Assembly: GCA_964576535.1 (NCBI GenBank)
Contig: CAZNWB010000003.1
Coordinates: 1-64,000 of the forward strand
Source: 2-02-FULL-66-22 sp964576535
GTDB lineage: Bacteria > Methylomirabilota > Methylomirabilia > Methylomirabilales > 2-02-FULL-66-22
Direction: 5' to 3'
DNA: 64,000 bases
Made by a program: the position numbers and the translations under genes. The notes beneath the pieces are model-generated. The model saw nothing but the letters and a program-made list of their open reading frames with translations. It was not told the origin of the DNA and did no database searches. Shown piece by piece: positions 25,343 through 33,428 of this stretch (positions within the stretch are counted from its first letter, which is position 1; every line of letters starts with the position of its first letter).

Positions 25343-25415
25343 CGTCCCTCGAGGAATGCGGCGGGATTCTACGGGATGCCTCCCCAGTCAGCAAGGGAAA
25401 AGGGCCTTCACGCAG

Positions 25416-25546
25416 AGGCAATCAGGCAATCGGGCAACTTGGGAATCGGGTAACAAGCAATTTCTGGCCCAGATCGTCCCGCCAGCGGCGGGGTTGCCCG
25501 AGTGCCTCCGCATGGCGCTCTTGGCGCCTTGGCGGTTGAATAGAAC
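25416..25546. repeat. 8-bp NGGCAAYY array with inverted arm and TTGGCG element
   Basis: Six octamers in phase from 25416 to 25463 (AGGCAATC, AGGCAATC, GGGCAACT, TGGGAATC, GGGTAACA, AGCAATTT). An inverted arm GGGTTGCCCGAGTGCC lies at about 25490-25505. It ends with TCTTGGCGCCTTGGCGGT (25519-25536), the same outer element as at 6841. It lies between the phosphatase start and the MFS/spermidine synthase stop. Confidence 0.78.
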
Positions 25547-25553
25547 TCTGGAA

Positions 25554-28500
25554 TCAGAATCGCGTGCCGAGCTTCTGCAGCTCCAGCCAGGCACGGGTGT
25601 TGGCCGAATCCATGGCCAGCACCTCTCGGAACCGCCGCGCCGCCTCCCGCCGTTCCGCCGCGCCGAGCTGCGCCAGCGCAATCCCGAGGTTGAGACGCCA
25701 GGTCACGTTCTCCACGTTGCTCCGCAGGGCCAGGCGAAAGGCCGCCACCGCCTCCGGGTAGCGACCCAGCCACATCAGGGTCTCACCCCGCGCCCCCTGG
25801 AACTCCCCGCTCTCTTCGCCGAGCTTCGCCGCCTGGTCAAAGGCCGCCAGGCCCTTGTCGTAGGACTCCTGCGCCAGGAGCGCACGTCCTAGCCCGAAGA
25901 AGACCTGGGGATCCGACGGACGATCCCGCTGGACCTCGCGATATTCCCCCTCCGCCTGCCCGTGGTGGCCCCCGCGGTACAGCGCGTCGGCCAGCGCCAC
26001 CCGCGCCTCGCTCAGGTGCGAATCCCTCTCCCGGATGTGGCGAAGGACGACGATGGCATCCTCCGCCTCCAGGCTCTTGGCGACCTTCACAGCCCCGCGC
26101 AGCATCCGGATCGGCCCGGTGATGACCTTCAGGAGTTCCTCCGTGGCCGAGCCGGAGCGTCCCTCTTCCGCCAGCAGGCGCGCGTGGAGGAGCCGCGCCT
26201 CGGGGTCCGCCGGCGATTTCCGGACCGCCCGGTCGACCCAGAGGAGCGCCCGCTCGCGATCACGCGTCGCCTCGAAGCCATGGGCCAGGGAGAGGGCCAG
26301 TTGGCCCGTGGGATCCTGGTCCGGATCGGCGTCCTCCAGCGCCGGAGGGACGACGAACTCTTGGGTGAGGCGCAGGTTCAAGGTCGTCGTGTCCCGACCC
26401 AGGTTGCGCGGCGCCGAGAACTCCAGGCGGGGCATGTCGTCCAGGTTGATGTCCGCCTGGCCCGCCATCTTCAGGAGGGACGGCCTGGGCATCAGGTACA
26501 TGGCCAGGAGGCTGTAGGCGTCCCTGAAGCCCAACGCGCGGAGGTCCTGCCGCGCGACCGCGCGGTCCGCCAGCGCCGCCCGCAGGTCCGCATGGCGGAG
26601 CCGCTGCGCCCGCAGCGTGCCGATGAGCACCATGTCGCTGTCGTTCACCGCCCACAGGGACACGTGGGAGAACACCTCGGCGAACGTCCGGTAAACCATC
26701 CGGAGGTCCTCGGGGGCCATGGCATAGGTCTGCATCCACTGCCCGAACACCCCGTCCGCGGCCAGTGTCGCTCGCGCCAGCTGGTAATACTCGCGCGTGA
26801 ACAGGTTCCCGATGCCGGCGATCCAGGGGTTGGACGGCTCCGAGATGATCACGTCGTAGCGCGTGCGCGCCGCCAGCAGGTAGTTCCGCCCGTCGGCGTG
26901 GACGAAACGCACCCGGGGATCGTCGTGGATGTGGCCGTTCTTCTCGGCAAAGAACCGCGCCCCCTCGATCACGGCCGGCTCGATCTCCGCCACCTCCAGC
27001 CGCTCCACCGGGAAGGCGGCCACCGCCTTGGCGGTCATGCCGCTCCCCATCCCGATGACCAGCACCTGCTTGGCGCCGGGGTTGAAGAGCATCGGCAGGT
27101 ACCCCACCAGGAGCTGGGTCGGCGTGTCGCCGAAGGAGGCATCCACCTTCCCGTTGGTCTTCTCGTACACGTAGTCGGACCCGGCGGAGCGGTGGACGCT
27201 GATGGTGGCGGTGAGGCCCTCCCGGTAGTACAGGAGATCGTCCCGCCGCATCCACTCGCGCCGCAGCCCGTCCGTGGGCAGGCCGGTGTAGTTGTGGGCG
27301 TAGATGGACACCCCGCTGGTCATGATGCCCTTGTCCCAGGTCCCGAATCCCAGGAAGGCCGACCCCGAGACCGCCAGCATGGCGGCCCCGGCCGCGAGTC
27401 GCCGCACCGGGCGGACCTCGGGATCCAGGGCCACCAGCAGGACCCCCACCGCCGCATTCAGGACTACCCCCAAGGCGATGCTGTGCTGGACGCCGATGGT
27501 CGGGATCAAGAGGAACCCGCCCAGGAACGCTCCGGCGATGGCCCCCAGGGTGTTGCTGGCGTACGCGGTCCCCACGCTGCGTCCCACCGTGGCCAGGTCC
27601 CGGGTGTAGATGCGGGCGACCACGGGGAAGGTCGCCCCCAGAAGCAACGTCGGCACGATCATCACCAGGGCGGACAGGAGGACCTGGATGCTGAGGAACT
27701 GCAGGAACGAGTCGCCGAACCCGTGGCGCAGGCGGATCAACAGCAGGGGCAGTCGCTCGAAGAGCGGGATGGTGGCCAGGGCCGAGAGGGCGATCAGGAG
27801 CTGCAGGACCCCGAACCCGGCGAGCCCGATCGCCCGGCCGCCCCCCCAGCGGGCGTACAGCAGGCTCCCCAGGCCCAGGCCCACCAGGAACGTCGTGAGC
27901 ATGGTGGTGAAGGAATAGGTGGACATCCCGATGACCAGGGTGAGGGCCCGGGTCCAGGCGTTCTCGTACACCATGGCCGCCACGCCCGAGAGGGCAAACC
28001 CGCCGAGCAACGCCAGCTCGAGACGGGAGCGCGGCCCGCCCTCCATGGGAGGCGGGGGCGTGGCCGCCGCATCGCCGCGGGGAATCTCGCGGACGCGGAA
28101 CCCTACCGCGAGCACGACGATGAGGAGCGCGATGGCCAGGTTGAGTATCGCTCCCAGTCGCACCGTCCCGCGCAGCCCGAGGGTAGCGATCAGGAAGAAC
28201 CCGGTGAGGGCGCAGCCCATGACCGCACCCAGCGTGTTGATGGCGTACAGGTCGCCGACCCGGCGGCCGAGCGAGGCGAACTGGGTCACGCAGAACCGGC
28301 TGAGGACCGGGAGCGTTGCGCCCATGAGCGCCGTCGGAATGACGATGACCACGAAGGCCAGCAGGAACAGCACCATGCTGAAGGCGGTGAAGGAGACGTC
28401 CACCAGGCCGTATAGGCGGGCGTACGCCTGCTGCGTCAGGGCGAAGAGCGTCGGGATCAAGAGCCCGTAGAGGCCCACGCCCCCCTCCAGGAGACCGTAG

Positions 28501-28733
28501 GCCAGGAAGGCGTTCCGCCCGGCATCCACCAGGCGGCCGAAGACGTAGCTGCCCAGGGCCAAGCCAGCCATGAAGGCGGACAGGACCGTGGCGATGGCGT
28601 GGGTGGTGTTCCCGAAGATCTGGGTCAGCATCCGGGCCCAGACGACCTCGTAGAGGAGGCCGATGGCGCCGGAGAGGAAGAAGAGGGCATAGACGAGGGG
28701 CAAGAGAACGGCGGTGAGACGTGGGGAGGTCAG
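25554..28733 (-). CDS. Fused MFS-like transporter/spermidine synthase-like protein with TPR tail
   Basis: About 1059 aa. Residues 1-510 hold two sets of membrane helices, each with the GAxLP/LSR loops of the family (ALMGATLPVLSR and LLLGATFPVV). Residues about 560-790 are a spermidine-synthase-like Rossmann domain with VLVIGMGSGMTAKA, EVAEIEP and DVIISEPSNPW. The last 220 residues form TPR helices. Many such fusions exist in Gram-negative bacteria and their substrates are unknown. Aminopropyl transfer should not be assumed. No ATG occurs near the N-terminus; the likeliest start is a CTG at 28733 that overlaps the cytochrome stop (CTGA) and has AAAGGA six bases upstream. Confidence 0.8.
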   Translation of the reverse strand: MTSPRLTAVLLPLVYALFFLSGAIGLLYEVVWARMLTQIFGNTTHAIATVLSAFMAGLALGSYVFGRLVDAGRNAFLAYGLLEGGVGLYGLLIPTLFALTQQAYARLYGLVDVSFTAFSMVLFLLAFVVIVIPTALMGATLPVLSRFCVTQFASLGRRVGDLYAINTLGAVMGCALTGFFLIATLGLRGTVRLGAILNLAIALLIVVLAVGFRVREIPRGDAAATPPPPMEGGPRSRLELALLGGFALSGVAAMVYENAWTRALTLVIGMSTYSFTTMLTTFLVGLGLGSLLYARWGGGRAIGLAGFGVLQLLIALSALATIPLFERLPLLLIRLRHGFGDSFLQFLSIQVLLSALVMIVPTLLLGATFPVVARIYTRDLATVGRSVGTAYASNTLGAIAGAFLGGFLLIPTIGVQHSIALGVVLNAAVGVLLVALDPEVRPVRRLAAGAAMLAVSGSAFLGFGTWDKGIMTSGVSIYAHNYTGLPTDGLRREWMRRDDLLYYREGLTATISVHRSAGSDYVYEKTNGKVDASFGDTPTQLLVGYLPMLFNPGAKQVLVIGMGSGMTAKAVAAFPVERLEVAEIEPAVIEGARFFAEKNGHIHDDPRVRFVHADGRNYLLAARTRYDVIISEPSNPWIAGIGNLFTREYYQLARATLAADGVFGQWMQTYAMAPEDLRMVYRTFAEVFSHVSLWAVNDSDMVLIGTLRAQRLRHADLRAALADRAVARQDLRALGFRDAYSLLAMYLMPRPSLLKMAGQADINLDDMPRLEFSAPRNLGRDTTTLNLRLTQEFVVPPALEDADPDQDPTGQLALSLAHGFEATRDRERALLWVDRAVRKSPADPEARLLHARLLAEEGRSGSATEELLKVITGPIRMLRGAVKVAKSLEAEDAIVVLRHIRERDSHLSEARVALADALYRGGHHGQAEGEYREVQRDRPSDPQVFFGLGRALLAQESYDKGLAAFDQAAKLGEESGEFQGARGETLMWLGRYPEAVAAFRLALRSNVENVTWRLNLGIALAQLGAAERREAARRFREVLAMDSANTRAWLELQKLGTRF

Positions 28734-29167
28734 GGCGTGTCCTTTCTCCCGGGGACGGCCGGCTTTCCGCGTGCCAGGGACCGGATGTAGGCCACGACGT
28801 CGTGGATGTCTGCGTCGGGGAGCTTCATCCCCCACGCCGGCATGGCGTTGGAGCGGCCGAACTGCGAGCTGCCCTTCTTGGTGATCTCGAAGAGAAAGCG
28901 GTCGGTCACCGGCTGCATGGCCGCCGGATCGCTGAAGTCCCGCATCGGCTGGCGCACCACGCGGGCCCCCGGCCCATCGCCCTTGCCGGTAACACCGTGG
29001 CACACCGCGCAGTGAGCGTCGTACAGGGCGCGGCCCCGGGGTGCTCCCGTCGCCGCGGGCATCTCTTCGCCGCGGCGTCGCAACGCATCCACCAGGAGGA
29101 CGGCTGTGACGCCCAGACCAGCCACGAGCAGCACGAGGATGATGGACTTGCGCCCGGGGAAACGCAT
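28730..29167 (-). CDS. Membrane-anchored c-type cytochrome
   Basis: 145 aa. An N-terminal membrane anchor (about 8-26) precedes one heme-binding motif CAVCH (C53, C56, H57). The likely distal Met is in NAMPAWG (near 107-113). Class I mono-heme cytochromes of this kind carry electrons at the periplasmic face. The C-terminal end overlaps the start of the MFS/spermidine-synthase-like protein, so the two are coupled. No oxidase genes lie nearby. Confidence 0.88.
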   Translation of the reverse strand: MRFPGRKSIILVLLVAGLGVTAVLLVDALRRRGEEMPAATGAPRGRALYDAHCAVCHGVTGKGDGPGARVVRQPMRDFSDPAAMQPVTDRFLFEITKKGSSQFGRSNAMPAWGMKLPDADIHDVVAYIRSLARGKPAVPGRKDTP

Positions 29168-29416
29168 GGGAGCGCTATGCTACCCGACCCAGCGCCGAGG
29201 GTCAACCAGCCCCCCAGCGCGTTCAGGTAGCCCTCCCCCCTCCTGCAGCGGGGTGGAGCGGGCGCCGAGAAACAGCAACGCCTTGCCAGTGGCCCCGGCA
29301 AGGCGCGTGACCTTCCTTGGGTTGTTCGCGAGAGCGGCACCTGCCCGAGCACCCATCCGGCCAGTCCACATCGGCGCGGGGTTCGAGCACCCGTGCGCCC
29401 GCTGGCCGGACGGACC

Positions 29417-29611
29417 TCAAGCCTTCTTCGCCGCTACCTCGGCCCGGACGTACCCGAGGGTGCGGAGGTATTTTTCCCCTTCGTAGGACTTGAGGAAATT
29501 TTCGAGGTAGTCGCCGAGCGTCCGCAGCATCTGCGGCGGGATGACGGTCGGCGTGCCAAAGGCATTCCAGACCGTGATCATGTGGTGCAGCGTCTTGATG
29601 TCGTCAGTCAT
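29417..29611 (-). CDS. Small hypothetical protein
   Basis: 64 aa from the ATG at 29611, which is preceded by GTGAGG at normal distance. The translation (TDDIKTLHHMITVWNAFGTP...LRTLGDYLENFLKSYEGEKYL) looks like a soluble alpha-helical protein with balanced composition, unlike shadow frames. There is no known motif. It lies alone between the cytochrome gene and a divergent amidohydrolase. Confidence 0.55.
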   Translation of the reverse strand: MTDDIKTLHHMITVWNAFGTPTVIPPQMLRTLGDYLENFLKSYEGEKYLRTLGYVRAEVAAKKA

Positions 29612-29815
29612 GCCGACCTCACTTGGCTCCGAAGCCTCTCCCCATGACTCCGCCGCACCCACACCCGGGGGGCGAACCGGCGCGAAGCCTACGCAAACCG
29701 ACCCCGAAAGTCAAGGCCTTGCCCGCCTTTGCCCGCCTTTGCTTTGATCCAGGGGCCTGATTCTGCAAAGGCCTCCTGGCCGACCAGCCATCCTGCTCGC
29801 CGCGCGGGAGGAGCG

Positions 29816-29845
29816 TTGACAGCGAGGCAGACAGGATGATATAGA
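29816..29845 (+). promoter_or_regulatory. Predicted promoter giving a leaderless mRNA
   Basis: TTGACA (29816-29821), an 18-base spacer and TATAGA (29840-29845). The expected transcription start, 6-8 bases later, falls on or next to the ATG at 29852. Confidence 0.6.
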
Positions 29846-29851
29846 CCCTGC

Positions 29852-30676
29852 ATGCCTCGTTTCTTGCGATTCCTTTTTCCCGCTTTGTTGGTCCTGCTCC
29901 CTCCGGTGCGGGTGCCGGCGCAGGATCTGCCGATCTTCGACGCCCACATCCACTACAGTTGGCCGGATTGGTCCGTCTACCCGCCGGAGGCCGCCCTGGC
30001 CGTCCTCGATCGGGCCGGTGTCAGATGGGCCATGGTCTCCAGCACGCCCGACGACGGCACCCTTCGCCTGTACGAGAAGGCCCCGGCGCGGATCGTCCCC
30101 ATCCTGCGCCCCTATCTTACCCGCAACGACATGGGCACCTGGACGAATGATCCGGCAATCCTCACCTATGTCGAAGGGCGGCTCCAGCGGGGGATCTATC
30201 GGGGGATCGGGGAATTCCACCTGGCCGCAGGCGAGGCCAACACCGCGGTCGTCCGCGGGTTCATTCAACTCGCGATTCGCCGCGGCATCTTCCTGCATGC
30301 CCACACGGACGATGCGGGGGCGGAGGCGCTCCTCCGCCTCGATCCCAAGGTCCAGGTCCTCTGGGCGCATGCAGGCATGTCGGCCGGCCCGGACACGGTC
30401 GGGCGGCTCCTCGACCGCTATCCCACCCTGACGGTGGAACTGGCCCTGCGGTATGACGTGGCGCCGGGCGGCCAGCTCGATCCGGCGTGGCGGAACCTCT
30501 TCCTCCGACATCCGGACCGCTTCATGGTGGGAACCGACACGTGGGTGACGTCCCAGTGGGACCGGCTGCCCGAGATCCAGGACGGCATCCGGGCCTGGCT
30601 CCGCCAACTCCCCCGCGAGGTCGCGGAAAAGCTCGCCTTCAAGAACGCCGCACGCCTCACGGGCAAAACGCCCTGA
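29852..30676 (+). CDS. Exported amidohydrolase (metal-dependent TIM-barrel hydrolase)
   Basis: 274 aa. A signal peptide (FLRFLFPALLVLLPPVRVPAQ, about 3-23) is followed by FDAHIHY, the first metal motif H-x-H of the amidohydrolase superfamily. Later come HAHTDD, WAHAGM and the final metal Asp region VGTDTWVT (about 230). It resembles the amidohydrolase_2/PHP-like group whose members act on small lactones, decarboxylation substrates or amides. Periplasmic location is unusual but occurs. The likely leaderless promoter lies directly upstream. Hairpin-forming heptamer arrays follow the stop codon. Confidence 0.8.
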   Translation: MPRFLRFLFPALLVLLPPVRVPAQDLPIFDAHIHYSWPDWSVYPPEAALAVLDRAGVRWAMVSSTPDDGTLRLYEKAPARIVPILRPYLTRNDMGTWTNDPAILTYVEGRLQRGIYRGIGEFHLAAGEANTAVVRGFIQLAIRRGIFLHAHTDDAGAEALLRLDPKVQVLWAHAGMSAGPDTVGRLLDRYPTLTVELALRYDVAPGGQLDPAWRNLFLRHPDRFMVGTDTWVTSQWDRLPEIQDGIRAWLRQLPREVAEKLAFKNAARLTGKTP

Positions 30677-30677
30677 C

Positions 30678-30712
30678 GATTTCGGATTTTTGATTATCGA
30701 TTGCCGATTCAT
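30678..30712. repeat. Five in-phase heptamers GATTNNN
   Basis: GATTTCG, GATTTTT, GATTATC, GATTGCC and GATTCAT run without slippage two bases after the amidohydrolase stop. Confidence 0.8.
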
Positions 30713-30755
30713 CTCGTGTCGGGAATCAGATCTCGCCAGCCACCTCTTCCCCGGG

Positions 30756-30849
30756 CCCCGAACCCTGACACCTGACCCCCGATCTATGGCCCCTTGCCCC
30801 CGACCCCTGTCAATGATTTTGGATTCGTGACTTCCGATTGCCGATCGGT
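30756..30849. repeat. Eight heptamers CCCYNNN followed by five heptamers GATTNNN/GAYTNNN
   Basis: CCCCGAA, CCCTGAC, ACCTGAC, CCCCGAT, CTATGGC, CCCTTGC, CCCCGAC and CCCTGTC keep exact 7-base phase from 30756 to 30811. After three bases GATTTTG, GATTCGT, GACTTCC, GATTGCC and GATCGGT follow (30815-30849). The second word family repeats the array at 30678. Confidence 0.78.
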
Positions 30850-30953
30850 GGAGCCTCGAAAAGCGGAGCGAGCCGGGCATTCTCTTTCGCAGACCCCCCG
30901 CGATGCAAACCCGTGGCCCCGAATTTCAGGGGGCGACGTTCCCGAGAAAGCGA

Positions 30954-30984
30954 AAGGGCCTCGCCAAGGTGCGGCGAGGCCCTT
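30954..30984 (-). terminator. Perfect 12-bp stem hairpin downstream of the 31002 gene
   Basis: AAGGGCCTCGCC (30954-30965), a 7-base loop and GGCGAGGCCCTT (30973-30984) pair perfectly. It lies 18 bases after the stop of the minus-strand exported protein. The following T content is modest, so Rho-independent action is likely but not ideal. Confidence 0.65.
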
Positions 30985-31001
30985 CACCGTCTCCTGTCGT
31001 T

Positions 31002-31597
31002 CTAGTCGTCGTCCTTCGACTTCTTCTTCTTGTGCTTCTCCTTGCCGTGTCCCTTTGCCGCGGCCCAGGGCGGCGGGCCGTGCTTGTTCTTCCAGTGACC
31101 CGGGGGGACCCGGTAGTACTCCACCGGCACCGTGAGGACGGGCTGCGGCATGCTCTGCATGGCCACGACCCTCCACGGCCCGTTGTGGAACGCCGAGAAG
31201 TACCACCCCCCGCTGTGGAACAGATAGTAGCGCCCGCCATAGAAGAAGTAGTTGTGGGCCACGGTTGGTGCGTAATAGACGGGCGTTCCGGGGACCACGA
31301 CGAGCTTCGGCGGCTCCCCTATGTTGACGCCGAGGCTCAGGTTGTCAGTCCTGATGCCGATGTTGACGCTGTCCGCCATGGCGGAGCCCGCGGACAGCCC
31401 GCCCATCGCGGCTATCCCCAGAATGCTCGCGACCACGATNNNNNNNNNNNNNNNNNNNNNNNNNNNNNNNNNNNNNNNNNNNNNNNNNNNNNNNNNNNNN
31501 NNNNNNNNNNNNNNNNNNNNNNNNNNNNNNNNNNNNNNNAGCCCGCGGACAGCCCGCCCATCGCGGCTATCCCCAGAATGCTCGCGACCACGATGGC
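31002..31597 (-). CDS. Exported GGWY/GPW-motif protein (interrupted by a false assembly gap)
   Basis: The N-terminus lies right of the gap (MRQAIVVASILGIAAMGG, a signal peptide) and the rest left of it. The two gap edges repeat 55 bases, so removing the gap and one copy restores a continuous frame of about 149 aa. The mature part has YYAPTVAHNYFFYGGRYYLF, then GGWYFSAFHNGPWRVV, VPVEYYRVPPGHWK, and a Lys/Asp-rich tail (HKKKKSKDDD). The GGWY-x-GPW-x-VPPG pattern also makes up the C-terminal half of the next lipoprotein. Function is unknown; these motifs occur in small periplasmic or outer-membrane-associated proteins. Confidence 0.75.
31440..31539. other. Assembly gap (100 N) with duplicated edges
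   Basis: The 55 bases before the gap (31385-31439) are identical to the 55 bases after it (31540-31594). The two contig ends therefore overlap and there is probably no missing sequence. Confidence 0.95.
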
Positions 31598-31648
31598 CTG
31601 TCTCATGATCAATCCTCCTTTGCTTTCATGACCCAATCCGGTCGAACC

Positions 31649-32236
31649 CTAGCGCATGTGACCGGGAGGGATCATTCCTTTCTTCTGGAGCCCCGGCGGC
31701 AGCTTCTTGTGGAACTGGCCTGGAGGAACCTTTGCCAACATTGGCGGAGGAACGCTGACGATCGCCCACGGCCCGGTGTACGAGCGGGACACGTACCAGC
31801 CTCCTCCGTACGAGTAGTAATAGTAGGCGTCATGATAGACGATATCGTGTCCCTCCAGGACGTACACGCCCCACTGCGGCACCCAGATAAGTTGCGGCTG
31901 AGGAACGACCACGGGTGGAGGCGTCACGACCGCCACCTTTGGTGGCGGGGGCGCTGGCGCGGCCACGGGTGGGGCCGCCGGAGATGCGGACGCCGCTTGC
32001 CGCTGCTCGTTGGCCTGCATGGCATCCCCGATCAGGGCGCCGCTCACCGCCCCGAGGCCCGCGCCGACGAGGGCGCCGGTCCCGGTGTGGCCCGAGGCAC
32101 TCCCGATGGCTGCTCCGGCACCCGCCCCGATGGCCCCACCGGCCAGCGCCCCCTTTTCCCGGGTCGACAGCGGGGTCGAGCAGCCGGCCATGGCGATCGC
32201 CAGACCCAGCAGGATCATCCATCGACTTCGAACCAT
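31649..32236 (-). CDS. Glycine-zipper lipoprotein with GGWY/GPW C-terminal domain
   Basis: 195 aa from an ATG with GGAGGAGGG upstream. The lipobox is LAIAMAGC (Cys about 19), so it is a predicted lipoprotein. Residues about 30-75 form a glycine zipper (GALAGGAIGAGAGAAIG, GALVGAGLGAVSGALIG) of the kind found in outer-membrane-inserting peptides. A Pro/Ala/Val-rich linker follows, then YYYYSYGGGWYVSRSYTGPW and VPPGQFHKKLPPG, related to the C-terminal part of the neighbour at 31002. The glycine-zipper half is nearly identical to that of the next upstream gene. Confidence 0.82.
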   Translation of the reverse strand: MVRSRWMILLGLAIAMAGCSTPLSTREKGALAGGAIGAGAGAAIGSASGHTGTGALVGAGLGAVSGALIGDAMQANEQRQAASASPAAPPVAAPAPPPPKVAVVTPPPVVVPQPQLIWVPQWGVYVLEGHDIVYHDAYYYYSYGGGWYVSRSYTGPWAIVSVPPPMLAKVPPGQFHKKLPPGLQKKGMIPPGHMR

Positions 32237-32292
32237 CACCCTTCCCTCCTCCAACGGGATGCTTCGCGGACGGTGCGCAACCCGGTGCCCGT

Positions 32293-32871
32293 TCATTTCA
32301 CCTTCAGCTTGTGGACGTAGATGGCCTGAGCCACCACGGTGTGTGCCTTGATCTCCTTGGCATAGATCACGGAGGCGGAAACGACCGGGGCTTTGACCTC
32401 GCCTCGCCAGCCGCGGGTGTCGAACTTTCCTGTTTGAAAGATCTGCCCCTGCACCGCGTCGGCCTTGATCTCGTTGGCGTAGATCGTGTGGGCGTGGACC
32501 TGGTCCGCCTTGATCTCCTTCACGTACATGGTCTGCGGACCGGGCGGCGCGACGACGACAGGTCCTGGCGGAGGCACGGGGGCGGCCACGGGTGGAGCCG
32601 CCGGAGGAGGCGCCTGTGGCCCCGGCGCGGCCTGCCGCTGCTCGTTGGCCTGCATTGCATCCCCGATCAGGGCGCCGCTCACCGCGCCGAGGCCCGCGCC
32701 GACGAGGGCGCCGGTCCCGGTATGGCCCGAGGTGCTTCCGATGGCCGCCCCGGCTCCCGCCCCGATGGCCCCACCGGCCAGGGCCCCCTTCTCCCGGGTC
32801 GTCAGCGGGGTCGAGCAACCGGCCAGAGCCACCGCCACCGCTAGGGCGACCACGATTCTCATTCGACCCAT
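32293..32871 (-). CDS. Glycine-zipper lipoprotein with repeated IYxxEIKAxxV segment
   Basis: 192 aa from the ATG at 32871; an ATG at 32877 is the alternative, but AGGAGG spacing favours 32871. The lipobox is VAVALAGC. The glycine zipper matches the previous gene almost residue for residue from CSTPLTTREKGALAGG to DAMQANEQRQAA. The C-terminal half differs completely. It holds four spaced copies of a (I/M)Y(V/A)xEIKAxxV(x)A(x) unit (MYVKEIKADQVHAHT, IYANEIKADAVQGQ, VIYAKEIKAHTVVAQ, AIYVHKLKVK), suggesting a small beta-solenoid. Function is unknown. Confidence 0.82.
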   Translation of the reverse strand: MGRMRIVVALAVAVALAGCSTPLTTREKGALAGGAIGAGAGAAIGSTSGHTGTGALVGAGLGAVSGALIGDAMQANEQRQAAPGPQAPPPAAPPVAAPVPPPGPVVVAPPGPQTMYVKEIKADQVHAHTIYANEIKADAVQGQIFQTGKFDTRGWRGEVKAPVVSASVIYAKEIKAHTVVAQAIYVHKLKVK

Positions 32872-33428
32872 TGCCATTCCTCCTGCAGGAGACGGCTCGA
32901 ACGTCGCTGGACGCTTGCCCAAAAAGAGAAACTCACCCTTGCCCGCCCCCTTAAGGGCGTGACGCGAGGAGTGCCGTCTTGGAATTTGCAAACATGGGAC
33001 CAGGCAACGTCTGTCTTTTCCATAGGCCAATTACGACCTTAGGATTCAGAGAGTTGCGATCGGGTCCAGTCCCCGGTGCGGTCAACTCTTCGGGGACGAT
33101 GACACGTATCGGCACAAGCCTGGAGCGATTCTGGACGGTGGGAAATCAGACGTTTGCCCTCTGCCCTGATAGGTCCTTCGAGACGCGACGGGCAGGCGAG
33201 TTGAGGATACCCATCCTGGGAAGCGAGACAGGCGAAACGGCGGCGAAGGCCGCCGGACCTGATGAGGATGGCAGGGGAAGTGAGCGGCGGGGCGGGGGTC
33301 CTCCATCATCCGGAAGGTGGACCGGCGATCCTCTCCTGGGCTGGGTTCAAGAAGGGCGGCCGGACCGCCTCCACCTAGGAGGCCCTCGGTGCGGAGAGGG
33401 TTGCACGGAACAATGAGCTGTTCCTCGG
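32872..33428. other. 557-base intergenic region without a supported gene
   Basis: Upstream of the glycine-zipper lipoprotein and downstream of the M29-like gene. Base composition is a little more AT-rich at 32960-33180. A short palindrome CGCCCTTAAGGGGGCG lies near 32945-32960. Open frames are short and their translations lack protein-like composition. Confidence 0.5.

Noticed and set aside
25962..28415. 817-codon antisense frame opposite the MFS/spermidine synthase fusion
   Set aside because: His/Gln/Arg/Gly-rich low-complexity translation, and the opposite strand holds the real gene.
30678..30849. Possible CRISPR-like array
   Set aside because: Units are only seven bases, with no unique spacers of constant length, and no cas genes are in the window.
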